Shown piece by piece: positions 47,232 to 60,396 of a stretch of DNA of 64,000 nt. The notes under the pieces were generated by a model. That model was not told where the DNA came from, did no database searches, and saw only the letters and a list, made by a program, of their open reading frames with translations. How positions within the stretch are numbered: the first letter of the stretch is position 1; each line of letters starts with the position of its first letter. The position numbers and the translations under genes are program-made. This DNA is from Rhizophagus irregularis (Eukaryota > Glomeromycota > Glomeromycetes > Glomerales > Glomeraceae), in assembly GCF_026210795.1 (NCBI RefSeq), contig NC_089441.1, positions 3,844,001 through 3,908,000 of the forward strand, given 5' to 3'.

Positions 47232-50200
47232 ATGTCTTTTGGTTTAACTTATTCACATTATAATAGACTACTGCCAGTTTCTTTACAAAATGTTTCAGCT
47301 GAAGCTTATGGTACGTAAAAATTAAAAAAAAAGAGGTACCCCCATTTTTTTATTAAAAAATTTCAATTAAATTGATTTTTTTTTTTAGTTGTTGATATGA
47401 TAGCTGAAGGTAAATGTTTTGATCCATCATCATCTTCATTTTCAATTTTGATTGATTAATGCAGTATAAATTAATTTTTTTCTTTTATATTTATCCGCAG
47501 TAAAGATCACTCAAACATACAAGAACGTTGAAACAGATGTAATTAAAGCCACTTATAAATTTCCAATTAATGAATCTGCGGCTGTTTGTGTTTTTGAAGC
47601 GGAAATTGATGGTAAAAAAGTTCAGGGTGTCGTTAAAGAAGCACAGGAAGCTATAATAGAATATAATGATATGAATGAAGTAATTGATAAATTAATTTTT
47701 CCTTTTAAAATTTTTTAAAAATTTTTTGATTCCAATTATTAAATTATTTTAAACTATAATTATTTTAGAAAGGTCACGGTGCTTACTTATTGGAAGAACG
47801 TCATGCTGATATTTTTGAATGTTCTATTGGAAGTATTTTACCGGGACAAATAGTTATTATAAAATTTTCATATGTAGTGGAACTTAAACATGATGAAGAA
47901 ACGGAAAAAAACCGTTTCGTATTACCTACAGCCATAGCACCAAAATATGGTATTGATCGTAATATACATAATCAAGAATTTGTTGGATTTGGAGTTTCTT
48001 CTTTTGTAAAACCTGAATTATCATTATTAATTGAATGTAAAATGACATCAGTAATAACTAATATTGAATCACCTTCACATTTTATTTCTTGTGAAATAAA
48101 TATTAATGGAAATCCTAAAATTTCAAGGATTACACTGGGAGAACAAATAAATTATTTGGATAAAGATTTCGTAATGATTATAAAAAGTTTAGGTCTTGAT
48201 CAACCAAGAGCTTTTATTGAACATGATCCAGAAAAAGATACAAAATGTCTTATGTTAACTTTAGTTCCTAAATTTGCAGTAAATCCAGTATTAACAGAAT
48301 TGATTTTTATAGTAGATAGGTAAGTCATAATATACAATCATTTTTTTTTAAGACAGAAACAGAAATAACATAAATAATATTTAAATTGTTTTTAGATCGG
48401 AATCAATGAATGGATCATCGATAAAAAAAGCATCATCAGCACTTGAATTATTATTACGATCTCTTCCAGAAGATTGTTATTTTAATATCGTTTCGTTCGG
48501 AGAACGTTTTGATCCTCTTTTTAAACAAAGTGAACCAAATTCTCCTTCATCATTATCAACAGCTCTTTTACTTGTTCGTACTATGATGGAAAATTATGGT
48601 GGAAAAGAAATTTATCAAGTATTAAAATGGGTTTTTGAAAATAAAAGGACAAATATTCCAACTGCTGTTTTTCTTATAACAGATGGAAATGTTTGGAATG
48701 TAGGAGAAATTTCAGAATTGGTCAAGAATAATGTTAAGAAATATGAAGATGATTTACGTTTATTTGTTTTGGGAATTGGTAGTAATGTTTCAACAAATTT
48801 GGTGGAATCTTTAGCTCGTGCTGGTAAAGGTTATGCACAATTTGTTACCGATACTGAAAAGATGGATAAAAAATTATTGGGAATGTTAAAAAATGGGACT
48901 AAATCTCCAATTAAAGATTATCAAATTAATTGGAGTGATGATGTTAACGTTATAGATGATTCTTCTGAAGATTCTTCTGAAGATTCTGATACAAAAATTA
49001 AAGATAAACCAATTATCAGCTTTTTTAATGATGATGAAATATCTTCATCTGAACAATCTTTAAATTATGATTTTGTCGATAATATAGTTGTCCGTCAAGC
49101 TCCTTACGAAATTCCTCAAATTTATTCTGGGGTTAGATTTATTATTTATTGTATGATGCCTAAAGATTTTACTGCTAAAAAGAGTATTTTATTATCCGCA
49201 ATGTCACAAAATGGACCTATGAAACTTGAAATACCTGTTGACCCAATTGTATTAAAAGGATCAAAAATTCATACTTTAGCTGCACGAAAACTTATTCAAA
49301 CCCTAGAAGATGGTACTTCTTATATACATAATCATCCAAAATTTCGTGGTAAACCAGTCCCTGCTTCTATTATAAGAAAACAAATTGTCACATTAGGTAA
49401 AACTTTTAATCTTGTTTCGAAATACACAAGGTATGTATAATTAAATAGATTTGATGTTTTTACCTTTATTGATTATTTTATTAATAATTTTTTAAAAAAT
49501 TTATGAAGTTTTATAGCAGTTGATGAACGTAATAAAGCGAACGAAGAAAAAGAAAATATTGACAAAGTTATTTTATTTAAGAAGATAGGACCAAATCAAT
49601 GGATTACTAAACAATCCGAAGCTACTACCCAATTTGGAGCGACTACACAAGCATATCCATCACTGTTTAGGCCAGCAACAACACAGATGCCAGTGTTTGG
49701 TTTTGGAGCGGCTGTTACGCAAGCATCTGCATTTGGAAGATTTGGAGCTACTACAACACAAGCTTTACCATCTGGGACAATAGGTTTTGGAGCTGCTATA
49801 CAGTCGTCTACAGTTGGAGGGTTTGGCTTTGGAACGCCTATAACGCAAGCTTCACCATTTGGAGTAACAACACAGGTATTTGGTCTTGGAACGGCCACTA
49901 CAAAATCATCTGCAATTGGAGGGTTTGGTTTTGGAACACCTATAACACAAGTTTTACCCTTCGGAACAGTAGCACCAGCATTTGGTTTTGGAGCCACGGC
50001 TACAACACAAGCTTTACCATCTGGACCGGTTGCGCCAGCATTTGGTTTTGGAGCAGCTACTATATCATCTGGAGGGTTGGCATCTGGAGGATTTGGAGTA
50101 CAGCCATCAGGATTTGGTTTCAAAGCAAATACACCATCCGGGGGGTTTGGAGTATCACCATCACAGCCATCAGGACTTGGCTTTGGTGTGGCTGCAACAC

Positions 50201-51213
50201 AATTACCAAGCTTTAGCTCTATAAATCAATCATGGTTTGGTAATAGACAATCACCTGTATATGGGGGTTTTCAAACTCAACCAACATTTGATGGAATTAA
50301 TGGTATCCCAAATCAACCAGTATTTGGAGGAATAAATTCTGTGCACCCACAACCTTCTTATGCTTTTGCACAATCACAACCAGTTTATGGAGGATTTGGG
50401 TTTGCGCAAACAGCAGCCAATTTTGGGGGATTTGGCTTAGCACAACCCTCATCAGCTAATTTATTTCAACCACAATCAGCATTTGGTTCTTTTCATTTAC
50501 CACAACCACAGCTTATACAACCTCAGCCACTTTTAGGAAATTTTGCAACGCAAATTCCACAAAATGCATTACCATATAATCTTAATATGCAAAATCCAAT
50601 TCCTTTTGGTTTTAATACCCCCACCACCACTCTTTCACTATTTGATAGTCTTAATATAACTTCATCCATTTCACCATTATTTGTTTTACCATCTCCCACT
50701 TCAAAATTTGCCTTCTTAAATAATCTAATTACATCATCTGGTTTAAGCATTATAGGAACAACACCAACTACATTACAGACCAATAACAATACAATAAATT
50801 TTTTTGAAACGAAAAAAGAGTTAAGAGAAGGGTCAACATTAACAACAATGATAACAAATAATGATAATAAAAAATTTGATCCAAGGATCGCATCATTTGA
50901 TGGATTAATGACATTTTTAAAATTTCAATCATTTGATGGAATATTTAGACCAACATTACAATTTTATTCATTTTTTAATGAAAATAATCCTATGAAAGAT
51001 AAACCTTCAGAATATGATGATGAATCATGGTGTACGAGTGTGTCAATAGCTTATTTGGAAATTGTCATATGGAAAGATTTTAAGCAAGAATGCGAAATGT
51101 GTTTTGAAAAAGCAAATAGAGCTTTAAAAAAGTTGATGAAAAGTGATAACATAAAAGAAATTTTAGATAAAGCTAAAGATTGGATTAACAAATGGTCGAT
51201 TAAAAAAGAATAA
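47232..51213 (+). CDS. VIT and VWA domain protein with FG-repeat-like C-terminus
   Basis: Six exons: 47232-47310, 47389-47409, 47501-47679, 47769-48319, 48396-49430 and 49509-51213, 1189 residues. The VIT domain is at about 1-140 (VKITQTYKNVETDVIKATYK, FPINESAAVCVFEAEIDGK, YLLEERHADIFECSIGSILPGQ). The VWA domain starts near 285 with the MIDAS motif FIVDRSESM (D-x-S-x-S), then VFLITDGNVWN. SKYTSFIAVDER closes the conserved part. Residues about 700-980 are low complexity, dominated by FGFG, GFG and GG with Thr, Gln, Pro and Ala, like nucleoporin FG repeats. The end is folded (FDGLMTFLKFQSFDGIF...). Animal relatives include VWA5A and PARP4. In fungi the role is unknown. The exon 2 microexon is 21 bp. 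Confidence 0.85.
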
Positions 51214-51603
51214 ATAACCTTTATAATCCATATATAAATATGTACGAGTTGTTATAATATACTGAAAATATTTAACGATAACAAGGATGTGCAGGAATTT
51301 CTTAATAATAGTTTGAAACAATTTACGAAGTCGCCATCCTACCTTGCTAATCGTACTTACAATAGTAAAGATTTAAAGCATTATGTGTACATTATGTATA
51401 TAATAGATTATTGTTAATATTTAATTAAGCATATTATATCTTATTGTAGATAGATTAGCTAATCAATTTAAAACATCATTCAAAATTTTCAAATACATAT
51501 ATGTATATTATTTACAATTTAAAATTTTTTTAATTTTTTTAATAAATAATCTTATTATACAAATCATGATTTTTCACACATTTTTTTGTTTTCAAATAGT
51601 TGA

Positions 51604-52553
51604 TTAATCTGATTGTAACCTCTCCAACATTTTTTTACCAGTAGCTTCTATTTCCTCAAAGGTAGGTTTTTTAGCTGGCCATTTAATACCTAAACCTTCT
51701 GTTTCATTAGGTTTTGGAATCTTATTTTTTTGGTAAATAACGATGATAATAATAATTTAATAATTGAAAATTATAAATAAATTTAATAAATGATTTTAAT
51801 GAATATATATAAATAATTTTCTTACCACATGAAAATGAACATGATCTACTTCCTAAATATTTCGAAAATAAATGTGAGACGATAACTAAATAAAAAATAA
51901 AAAAAAAATTAAATAAATAAATAGAACATAAATAGATTTACCTGATGAGCAAGCCGTCCATTATTCTATTATAAAATAAATATTTGATTAATTTAAATTT
52001 AATAAAAACTCTTATTTATCTTAAAAAATTACTTACCTGTAAAATATTATATTGATCAGCACCTGTAGCAATAGCAACTTTTTTTGCTACAGGTAATAAA
52101 TCAGCCAAATATTCGTCAGGTAATTCATGTAAAAATTTAGCGTGATCTATTATGCAGAAGAAGGTTTTTTTTTAAAAAAAATTTTATTGTAATGTATTAA
52201 AAGAGAATTGTATTTATTTACGTTTTGGAATTACAAGCTAAAAAAAAAAAATTTAGCGAACAGATTAGATCGTTTGTAAATTTTTTGATCGATAATGAGA
52301 TAATCATTTATCTTACCGAATGTCCTTCAGATAATGGTCCGATATCCAAAAACGCATAACTTTTATTACGATAGTAAATAATTTGGTTCCAATCATTCGA
52401 TAATTTAAAGAAAATAAAATATTATATTTATTTATTCCTTTATTTTTAGTTTTGACGAAAATTTTTTTACCTAAGTTCAGTTTCAAAAATCTTGGTAGAA
52501 GGAATTTCACGTTTAATGATTTTACAAAAAAGACAAGTAGCTAAAGAAGACAT
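51604..52553 (-). CDS. HNT1: HIT-family nucleotide hydrolase (Hnt1/HINT type)
   Basis: Seven exons on the minus strand: 52553-52471, 52359-52317, 52237-52222, 52146-52037, 51965-51942, 51852-51826 and 51720-51604, 139 residues in phase. Hallmarks in order: CLFCKIIKREIPSTKIFE, YAFLDIGPLSEGHSLVIPK, YNILQNNGRLAHQ and the HIT triad HVHFHVIPKP, with the catalytic His of H-x-H-x-H. HINT-type enzymes hydrolyse adenosine phosphoramidates and AMP-lysine. Exons 3, 5 and 6 are just 16, 24 and 27 bp. The gene is convergent with the VIT-VWA gene, about 390 bp apart. Confidence 0.92.
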
Positions 52554-53165
52554 GAGGATTCTTTCACAAAAAAAAACAAAAAAAAAACAAGGAACAAAGA
52601 ACAAATTTTTTTTTAATGATCAAATTTTTACGTGAAATTATACTAACGAAAATCAATAAACCGATTATCAATATCAAGATGTCCACGAAGGTACTCTTAG
52701 TATCATGCTCCCCTCGGCACTAAAAATTAGGTTGTTGATAAGTTGATAAAGTTGATAATGAAGATCATTGTTTATTTTATTCTTTAAAAGAAACTGTCAA
52801 GTTATCTATAAATAGAATAATTAATGAGGTGTTGCTGCGCAAATAGGTCATCGTCACAATATATTCACAATAAAATGTATTATTACCTGTTACACTATAC
52901 GGACGTAAAGTAAATCCTTTACACAAAAAAAATAAAGTTATTTTCGTTTCTGCCGATCCTTTGGAGTTTGTGAAATTTGAAAGGATCGGGGCGAAATCCG
53001 AACTATTATGTGTAAATGTATTACCATGTGCAGCATATGTATTAAATGCCTAAGCGCGTTATGTTGTTTATGTTTTTTTTTGTATAAATATTACGTATTT
53101 TTAGATATTTTCCATTTTTCTCTCTCTCTCTCTTTTTTTCATTATTTTTTTATCAATTGCAAATC
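52554..53165. promoter_or_regulatory. Divergent promoter region HIT / BTB-TLDc 1
   Basis: 612 bp between divergent start codons. TATAAATA at 53083-53090 is 76 bp upstream of the BTB-TLDc start, followed by a T/C-rich tract (TTTCTCTCTCTCTC) that often marks fungal promoters. Confidence 0.45.
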
Positions 53166-54686
53166 ATGTCTTTCAAGTTACTTACGATATTTTCAAATGA
53201 TATTATTAATTTACTTAATAATTCTGAAGAATTTAATGTTGCAATTTATGTTGGAGAAGGGGATAATCAAAAAGTCTTTCAAGCGCATTCATTAATCCTT
53301 CGAGCAAGGTCATCTTATTTTCATACAGCTCTTTCTAAACAATGGGTTAGAAAAGAAGGTGATGATAATATTCTCAGACAACCTAATATCTCCCCTCAGG
53401 TTTTTGAAATCATACTCAAGTGAGTATTATAATTAAATATAAAAAAAATCATTTTAAAACATGAGTTAATTAAAGTATGTACATAAGTATGTATATGCAC
53501 TCATTATATATTTATATATAAATTTTTTTTTGTCTCAATTAGTTATATATATAGTGGAACAATTTCATTAATCGATCGAGATATTATGGAAATATTGGAG
53601 ATATTAGCAGCATCTGATGAATTATTGTTAAATGATTTATTGGATTTTATTCAAGAATATTTAATAGAAACGAAAAATGAATGGTTACATTCTAGTATTT
53701 TAAAAATTTATCAAACAAGTTTGGCTCATGGATCATGTGAAAAATTAAGAGAATTTATACTAGCGACTATATCATCAGATCCTGAATTATTATTTAAATC
53801 AGCGAATTTTCTTTCATTAGATGTATCTTTATTAACACCAATATTAAAAAGGGATGATTTAGATATGGCAGAAGATGAAGTATGGGAACAAGTTATTAGA
53901 TGGGGATTAGCACAACATCTTTCTTTTAGTGCAAATATAAGAGATTGGGGTACAGAACAATTTCAAGCATTATCCTCAACTTTACAAGAATGTATATTTT
54001 TAGTTAGATTCTTTCAAATGAGCTCAAGTGATTTATATGATAAGGTTTGGCCATTTAGAGCAATTTTACCCCCCGAGTTAGAAGATGATATAGTTAGATG
54101 TCATTTAAAACCTGGAAGTAAACCAACATTTGGAGTAAATACACCAAGAGGAAATTCTACTTTGGTTGGACATCAACAAATGTCTCGTATCGCAGATTGG
54201 ATTGATAGGAAAGATTCACCAACTTATACTGGAGTAGATTTACCATATAAATTTAAATTGTTAGTAAGGGGAACAAGAGATGGATTTGACTCACAAACAT
54301 TTCATGCAAAATGTGATGAACAAGGACCTACTTTCGTTATAATGAAAATTGCCGTTTCAGGTGAAGTTATTGGTGGATATAATCCTATTAAATGGCAAAT
54401 TGGAACTGGTCATTTAGAAACGAGGGATAGTTTCTTATTTTCATTTGGTAATAGAGGTTGCTTAGAAGATGCTAAAATTAGCAGAGTATTAAGGGCTAAT
54501 TATGCCATACCTCTCAAGGATGAAAGTTATGGTCCTTGTTTTGGTGATAAAGATCTTTCGATGCAAGGTAATTTTTCTCATACGGATAGTTGTAGTTGTA
54601 AAGAAGATGATTATGAAGCTCCAATTGTCAAACATCGTAAATTTTCAGCTGTCGAATATGAAGTTTTCAAAGTTATCAAAAAGTGA
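53166..54686 (+). CDS. BTB-TLDc domain protein 1
   Basis: Exons 53166-53419 and 53543-54686, 465 residues. The BTB domain is at residues about 10-110: EEFNVAIYVGEGDNQKVFQA, HSLILRARSSYFHTALSKQW, PNISPQVFEIILKYIYSGTI. A BACK-like helical region follows to about 250, then a TLDc domain (from about 275): IADWIDRK, YKFKLLVRGTRDGFDSQTFH, IGGYNPIKW, SFLFSF, YGPCFG, FSAVEYEVF. TLDc domains are linked to oxidation resistance and V-ATPase regulation in animals. In AM fungi BTB-TLDc proteins form a large family. The single intron lies inside the BTB at the same position as in the gene at 58194. Intact. Confidence 0.92.
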
Positions 54687-56347
54687 TACACTTGCAAATT
54701 CTTAAGAGAATTGCACTGTATATTGTAAATTGTATATTTATTTTTATTTTTATTTATTTTATTTTGTAAATTTTCCTTTAAATGAATTGATTTCTTTATT
54801 TTTTTTTCCATGTACACTTAAATAAATTCAATTTATTATTATATTTATGTATGTAAAAAAAAAACATCTCATGTAATATATTTTAATTTCCAATGCGCGA
54901 TATGTTTTGAGCGTTAAAAAAATTTAATAAAACAATATTATATCAAATTATAAATCGTGTTATCAATTTAACTACATAATATTTATAAAATACTTAATAT
55001 AAATATAAACACTATAAACGGATTTTTCTTGTAATACTTTCAAATATTATAATTTATGCAAAAGTTAATTCAAAAATTTAGTAAATAAAATTCAATCTAA
55101 CGTGTTTCGATTTAAGTACTAAATTAATTTTTACATTTACGTGATTTACAAGGATAATGTTTTACAAGGATAATAAGATTTTCAAATATTTTTTAGGCAT
55201 TGTTTCAGGTTTTAATAAACATTAGGTTAGTAACCGATAAGTAACGTAGGTTTACTTTACTTATTTTTAAAAACATTAATAGTCATATTATTATCAGGAT
55301 TAAAAAAATTTATTTTTCAGAATTTTATTCTTTTTAAAGAGATATACTTTCTCTTTGTTAATAATAATAAGCTTTGGGTTTCAATATTTTAAAAATTTTT
55401 GATTTACACTAAATCTTATTAAGTATGGATTCGTTATAAAATTTATCCATCATTATTAAATATTTTGAGAATCATAAAAATCACAATAATAACCAATTGT
55501 CCATTGCAAATTTGAAACGTCGATCGACTCGCAGGGTCCAAAAAGACGAAAAATTGAGCCCTAAAGGTAATACGATTCAACTGTTCTAAATTTCTAATTT
55601 GGGTATTATTTTTGTTTTTGTTTGTAAGTAAGGAACTAATAGCCCCCTTTTAAAAAATTATTGCCCCGTTGCAAATTATTTTGTTGTTTCATTATCCCGT
55701 GCTTGCTTACTAATAAATGGAATATGAATTTTGTATCAGACTCCTATTTTTTAGGGAAAATTACAAAACAGAATTAGGCAATTACTACCAAAATGACACA
55801 AAGAATTACGAAATAGAGTAACAGAGTTGGAACAAAGAGTCGGGATTTATAAAGCATTTATTTGAAAGATATCTACGATAACAGAACAAATCAAATTCGA
55901 ATATTAATGATAGCTAATTGGTAGGTCTTTCACAAGTTGCACAAAAATAGAACAATCAAAGTTAGAAATTATTTTCCCTTTCTAAAAGAAAGTAGAAAAG
56001 AGAATTTTCTTAAACACTAATTGTGCATACTTTATCTTGAGAAATTCCATTTTTCGATCTTAAACATATAAATATTTATTTTGCAAACCTAAAGTAACAT
56101 GACCTGAATTATATTAGGGTTACTACTACTATCTTACGTCATATGACCTTCGTGTAACGTCTTTTAAGTTTAAACGTGTCAACCCTAGCTTATATCGAAC
56201 GAAATAGTTAAATCATCAAATTTATTTAACACCAAGAACAAGAAAAATCGAATCTTCTAAAATAATTCTAATAATTCTTCAATTATATAGTAAAATATAA
56301 TATATAGGTATAAAAAAAAGAAATAATTATATGGTTAATTTGGTTAA
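54687..56347. other. Spacer between convergent BTB-TLDc genes
   Basis: 1.66 kb, AT-rich, with no convincing gene, tRNA or repeat seen. Confidence 0.5.
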
Positions 56348-56359
56348 TTAAGACTCCCC

Positions 56360-56397
<38 letters not shown>

Positions 56398-58194
56398 TAT
56401 AATCATCATTTGTTGTTGTTTCTATTACATTAGTTGTATTAGTTGTGATAGCTGCGTTAGTTGTATCAATGCCATCATCATTCACATCATTCACATCATT
56501 CACAGTTCCTACATCTACGTCATTCGTTGCATCAACTGTCGCGTCATCTCCTCCTCCTAGTAAGTTTTCGTTTTCATTATTATTCGTCGTAACGGAATTT
56601 GATGCATCTTTAATAACCACTTTCTTTAAAACTTGAAAAACTTCATATTCGTCCACCGCAAATTTTTCTGTGGAAGTAATTTCAAAATCATAATCATCTT
56701 TAACAGCTGAGCAATTTTCATCTTCATTAAAATTACTTGTCATCCATAAATCTTTATCACCAAAACAAGGTCCACAGGTTCTATCTTTAATTCTAACAGC
56801 GTATTCGGGTCTTCTTGGTCTACTAATTTTAACTCCATTTAAATTATACCATGTATAAGGTGATAATCCCTCTTCAACATTGTTATCAGGTGGGGTTCTA
56901 CCCAAATTGAATATAAAACTGTCTTCAGTTGTAAGGTGACCATTTCCCGTCATCCAATGAACAGGATTATAACCACCTAAAATTTCATTTGTACCCCTAA
57001 TTCTCATAACTACTATACTTGCACCTTTTGAATCACATTTATCATGAAAAGTTCCGCTGCCAAATCCATCTCTACTTCCTCTTACAAGTAATTTAAAATT
57101 ATATGGCATTGTAAAATACGTATAAAGATTATCTCCTTCTTTACGATCGATCCAATTGGCTAATTTAGCAATATGATGTTGTTGCAATATAGTTGATTCG
57201 AATGGGAGAGGTCTTTGTGGCTTATAATAAACAAATGTAGAAGAATCTATTGGTAAATTAGGGGTAAAATGATGTCTAAAAATTTCTTCTAATAAATCCT
57301 GAGGAAAAATTTCTTTTAATGGCCAAATCTTATTAAATAATTCACTTGGTTCAATATGAAACCATCTTATATGTGGTATACATCCTTTTAATGCTTCACC
57401 TAATGCTTTAATATCTTTTTCGCTCCAATTACGTTCACAATCGTCAATTGCTGGACTTCCATCTTCTTTTGGTGGAATTTGTGCTTTACCCCATTTTAAT
57501 AAATAATTCCAAATTTCAATCTCTTCCATTATTAAATTATCTAATTTCAAAAATGCGATAACTAAATTTTCTTCTAATGTTAAAAATTCTGGTGATTCGA
57601 ATAAACAATGCGGTTCATTACATACTATAGATTGACAACATTCTTGTACTTTACCACACCAATCAAATTCTCGACTTTTTCTCCATAATGTTGTAAAATT
57701 TTTTTGTAACCAGTCTGCTTTATGATTTAATAAATATTCTTGTATAGATTCCGCCATTTCTGATAATAATAATTCATCAGCTGCTACTAATACATCCAAT
57801 AAATGCATCACATCATACTTTTCATATGATATAGTAGCACTATATATATACCTACGAAATTTGTAATAAAAAAATTAAAAAAAAAAATAATGATCATCTT
57901 TTCATGAAACTATTAAAATTTATGAATACTAAATACGTACTTCAAAATAACTTCAAAAACTTCAGGAGTAATATTAGGTTTCTTAAAAATAATTCGATTC
58001 CCTTCTCTTTTTACCCAATCGCAAGATAATCCTGATTTAAAATATTTACATCTTGCTCTCAAAATAATTGAATGAGCATAAAATTCTTTATAATTTACTT
58101 CATCACCAACTTGTATTACGACATTTTGTTCTTCATGATCATTAAATAATTCATTTAAATCCCTAGATAATACCGAAAATAAATCTGTTTTCAT
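56348..58194 (-). CDS. BTB-TLDc domain protein 2 with poly-Asp tail
   Basis: Exons 58194-57941 and 57851-56348, 585 residues. Same order as protein 1: BTB (EEQNVVIQVGDEVNYKEFYA, HSIILRARCKYFKSGL, NITPEVFEVILKYIYSATI), helical middle, TLDc (IAKLANWIDRK, YNFKLLVRGSRDGFGSGTFH, LGGYNPVHW, CGPCFGDKDLW, FAVDEYEVFQVLKK). It continues for about 100 residues beyond the TLDc in a low-complexity acidic tail (NDVDVGTVNDVNDV, then a run of more than ten Asp, ending EGES). The Asp run is written by a TCA/GAT triplet microsatellite at about 56360-56400, so its length may vary. The two genes share the intron position and point at each other. Confidence 0.92.
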
Positions 58195-58744
58195 CTTCGA
58201 TTAAAAAAAATATGGGGAGAAAAATTGGGAAAAAAAAGATTGGATGAAAAAATTTTTTTTCATATTATATATACTTAAAACAGGTACGAATACCTGATAT
58301 TTAGCCACACAATTTCTACAATCTAACCCAATTTATCCGTCTATACATGACCTGACTTAGTAATTGAAAAATTCGCCGACGGTATTACGGAAATTATCTT
58401 TCCCTGACAATAATTAATAAATAATGAATATATAAAGAGGGATGCCCAAATAATGGTCAGATTTTTGTCATAATAGTTTTTTTTGTATATTTTTTTTTTC
58501 CGCTTAATAATGATCGGACGATATAGGAATAATGAATTGTGGACAGATGTTATACCGTATAGCTGATAATTGGGCACAATGCATACGTCAGAGGTCATAT
58601 CATTGGTCGAAAACTTGATAGATACAATTACAGATACCGTATATCCCCTCTCTACTGTTAGTTAAAAGAATAAATTAACTTCCCTAATGGTATATTTTAG
58701 TAGAAATCTAATTATTGAGATTTCTTTTTGTGTTAATATGTAAT

Positions 58745-59380
58745 ATGTCGTCTGCTTCCATGGATGTGGACGCTGATGTATTACTTACGAACGAACTAGG
58801 AATGTTAGACGAAGAGGTGCAAATACTGGGTCAGAAAAAACGTTCTAGGGAAGTTAACAGAGGTAATGAAACGGACGCATCTCTTGCATCTACCGCATCT
58901 ACCGAAAAATCATCTTGCAAAAAGGCTAAAAAGACTTGTGGAAAGAAAGAATCAGATAAACTAAAAAAAATTATCGAAGAACTATCCTCTGAAACATCCC
59001 GGAGTCTGGAGGTTATGGAAGAGGGAACTGAAAGTTTTTTTGATCTGTACAATGCAATCATTAATACGGAAGGGCAGGTCGAGATTGCAAATCAAGACGT
59101 CATTAAGTCGTATTATAATTTCGGAAAAGCACTCGCTGATCGATATGAGCATTATAAGGAAAATAATCCCAAGCGAACGGCTCAGACATTGGTTAATGAA
59201 GAAGTTAGAAAACAACTCCCTGTCTCTGCACTTAGGAAGAAAAAGGAAAGGGCTCTGAAGATTTATAAGCTATTCAGTGAAATCGACGAACATATGATTC
59301 AGAGGATTAAATCTTTCTTTGCGTTGACAATATCTAAGTTAAAACAGAATGACATAGACCATATCAGATATATTGACTAA
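58745..59380 (+). CDS. Charged nuclear-looking protein of unknown family
   Basis: About 211 residues from the ATG at 58745 (MSSASMDVDADVLLTNELGM). Residues 30-80 are basic and Ser/Lys-rich with nuclear-localisation-like clusters (GQKKRSREVNRG, KKAKKTCGKKES). The rest is helical, FFDLYNAIINTEGQVEIANQ then YYNFGKALADRYEHY and ALRKKKERALKIYKLFSEID, ending KQNDIDHIRYID. Helix content and the R/K-rich turn suggest DNA or protein binding. No domain is named with confidence. Similar repeated families are common in AM fungal genomes (from memory, unchecked). A strong palindrome follows the stop codon. Confidence 0.6.
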   Translation: MSSASMDVDADVLLTNELGMLDEEVQILGQKKRSREVNRGNETDASLASTASTEKSSCKKAKKTCGKKESDKLKKIIEELSSETSRSLEVMEEGTESFFDLYNAIINTEGQVEIANQDVIKSYYNFGKALADRYEHYKENNPKRTAQTLVNEEVRKQLPVSALRKKKERALKIYKLFSEIDEHMIQRIKSFFALTISKLKQNDIDHIRYID

Positions 59381-60396
59381 GTTCGCAAGATAGTATTATG
59401 CGTCACGTGACATTGTGACCTCGAGGTCACATTCTATTAGCATGTATCTGATGTTACCACCACATTCTACGTATCTATCTTTATAAAAAAATTATTTTTA
59501 CGGTCATACGTTCAATAAATCAAAGTAAAACTTTTATTGTATTTTTGAGTTAGGAGTCGGGTTGTTATGTAAAATGAAGCGGGTAGTGGATGTTTCAAGT
59601 GAGGAATTTGCTAGCCACTATACCCCTCACTAAGCACTTCACATTACTAACTCTTACTAACTTCGGCATTGATAATACTACTGCTATCTCTACTAACTAC
59701 CCTTTCCCCTTCTTTCTCAATCTATGGTATGATTTTATCCATCGAAGTCTTTCTTGGAGATTTTTGATGGCAATAGAAGCTGGCTAATGTGCCGCCAGGA
59801 CTAAGAAGACAGTATATTGTGCAGTTGTGCGAGAGAGCGATTTTCTTTTATCTTCTCCGGTCAAAAATGGCAGTGAATTTGACCCAATAAATTTCGATCT
59901 CATCATTATATTCGGTGCGTTGACCTGCGGATACATGAGTCGAGAATCGGTTTGATCCCGCTAAAAAGAAATACTAAGGCGCATAACGACGTCACAAACT
60001 ACATATCACGTGTAATGAATCACATGCGGACTACACTGAATAATAAAAAATTTTATAAACAGCTTTTTTTTTACGAATATTACGAGGCAATAAAATTATT
60101 TTTTGATACATGATGAAGATAAGTTATACTGCCTAATTTTACTCTCTTTTCATGCGCGCGACGTCTCTTAGTCGCGGTTTTTTATTAACAGATTCAACAA
60201 CCCCACTTCTAAAATTCTCTGCGGCCTGTTCTGTAATACTATACGTTATTTTTATCCCATCCAATAAATACCAGGTCGATCTTCCCCATTTAGTCCAATA
60301 ATGATGTATAAGTTATCATTATTTTCTCTTAAAATTGATTCTTTTTTTTCTTAAATTGAACTCTCTTTTTTTTCTCTTAAAATTGATCAATAAATT
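59381..60396. other. Spacer with a strong palindrome
   Basis: No gene supported. The palindromes at 59402-59431 are listed separately. The rest is moderately AT-rich and otherwise unremarkable. Confidence 0.5.
59402..59431. terminator. Two adjacent perfect palindromes 22 bp after the stop codon
   Basis: GTCACGTGAC at 59402-59411 (contains the E-box core CACGTG) and TGTGACCTCGAGGTCACA at 59414-59431, an 18-bp perfect palindrome. As RNA they would give hairpins; as DNA they could bind a dimeric factor. The terminator label is only one reading. Confidence 0.5.

Noticed and set aside
49596-50123. Minus-strand frame with Pro/Asn/Ala repeats opposite the FG tail
   Set aside because: Antisense shadow of the FG-rich exon of the VIT-VWA gene; no independent start, signal or domain.
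58715-58744. Possible N-terminal extension of the charged protein at 58745
   Set aside because: It would begin at a TTG codon and adds a hydrophobic piece unlike the rest; the ATG at 58745 is the first standard start.
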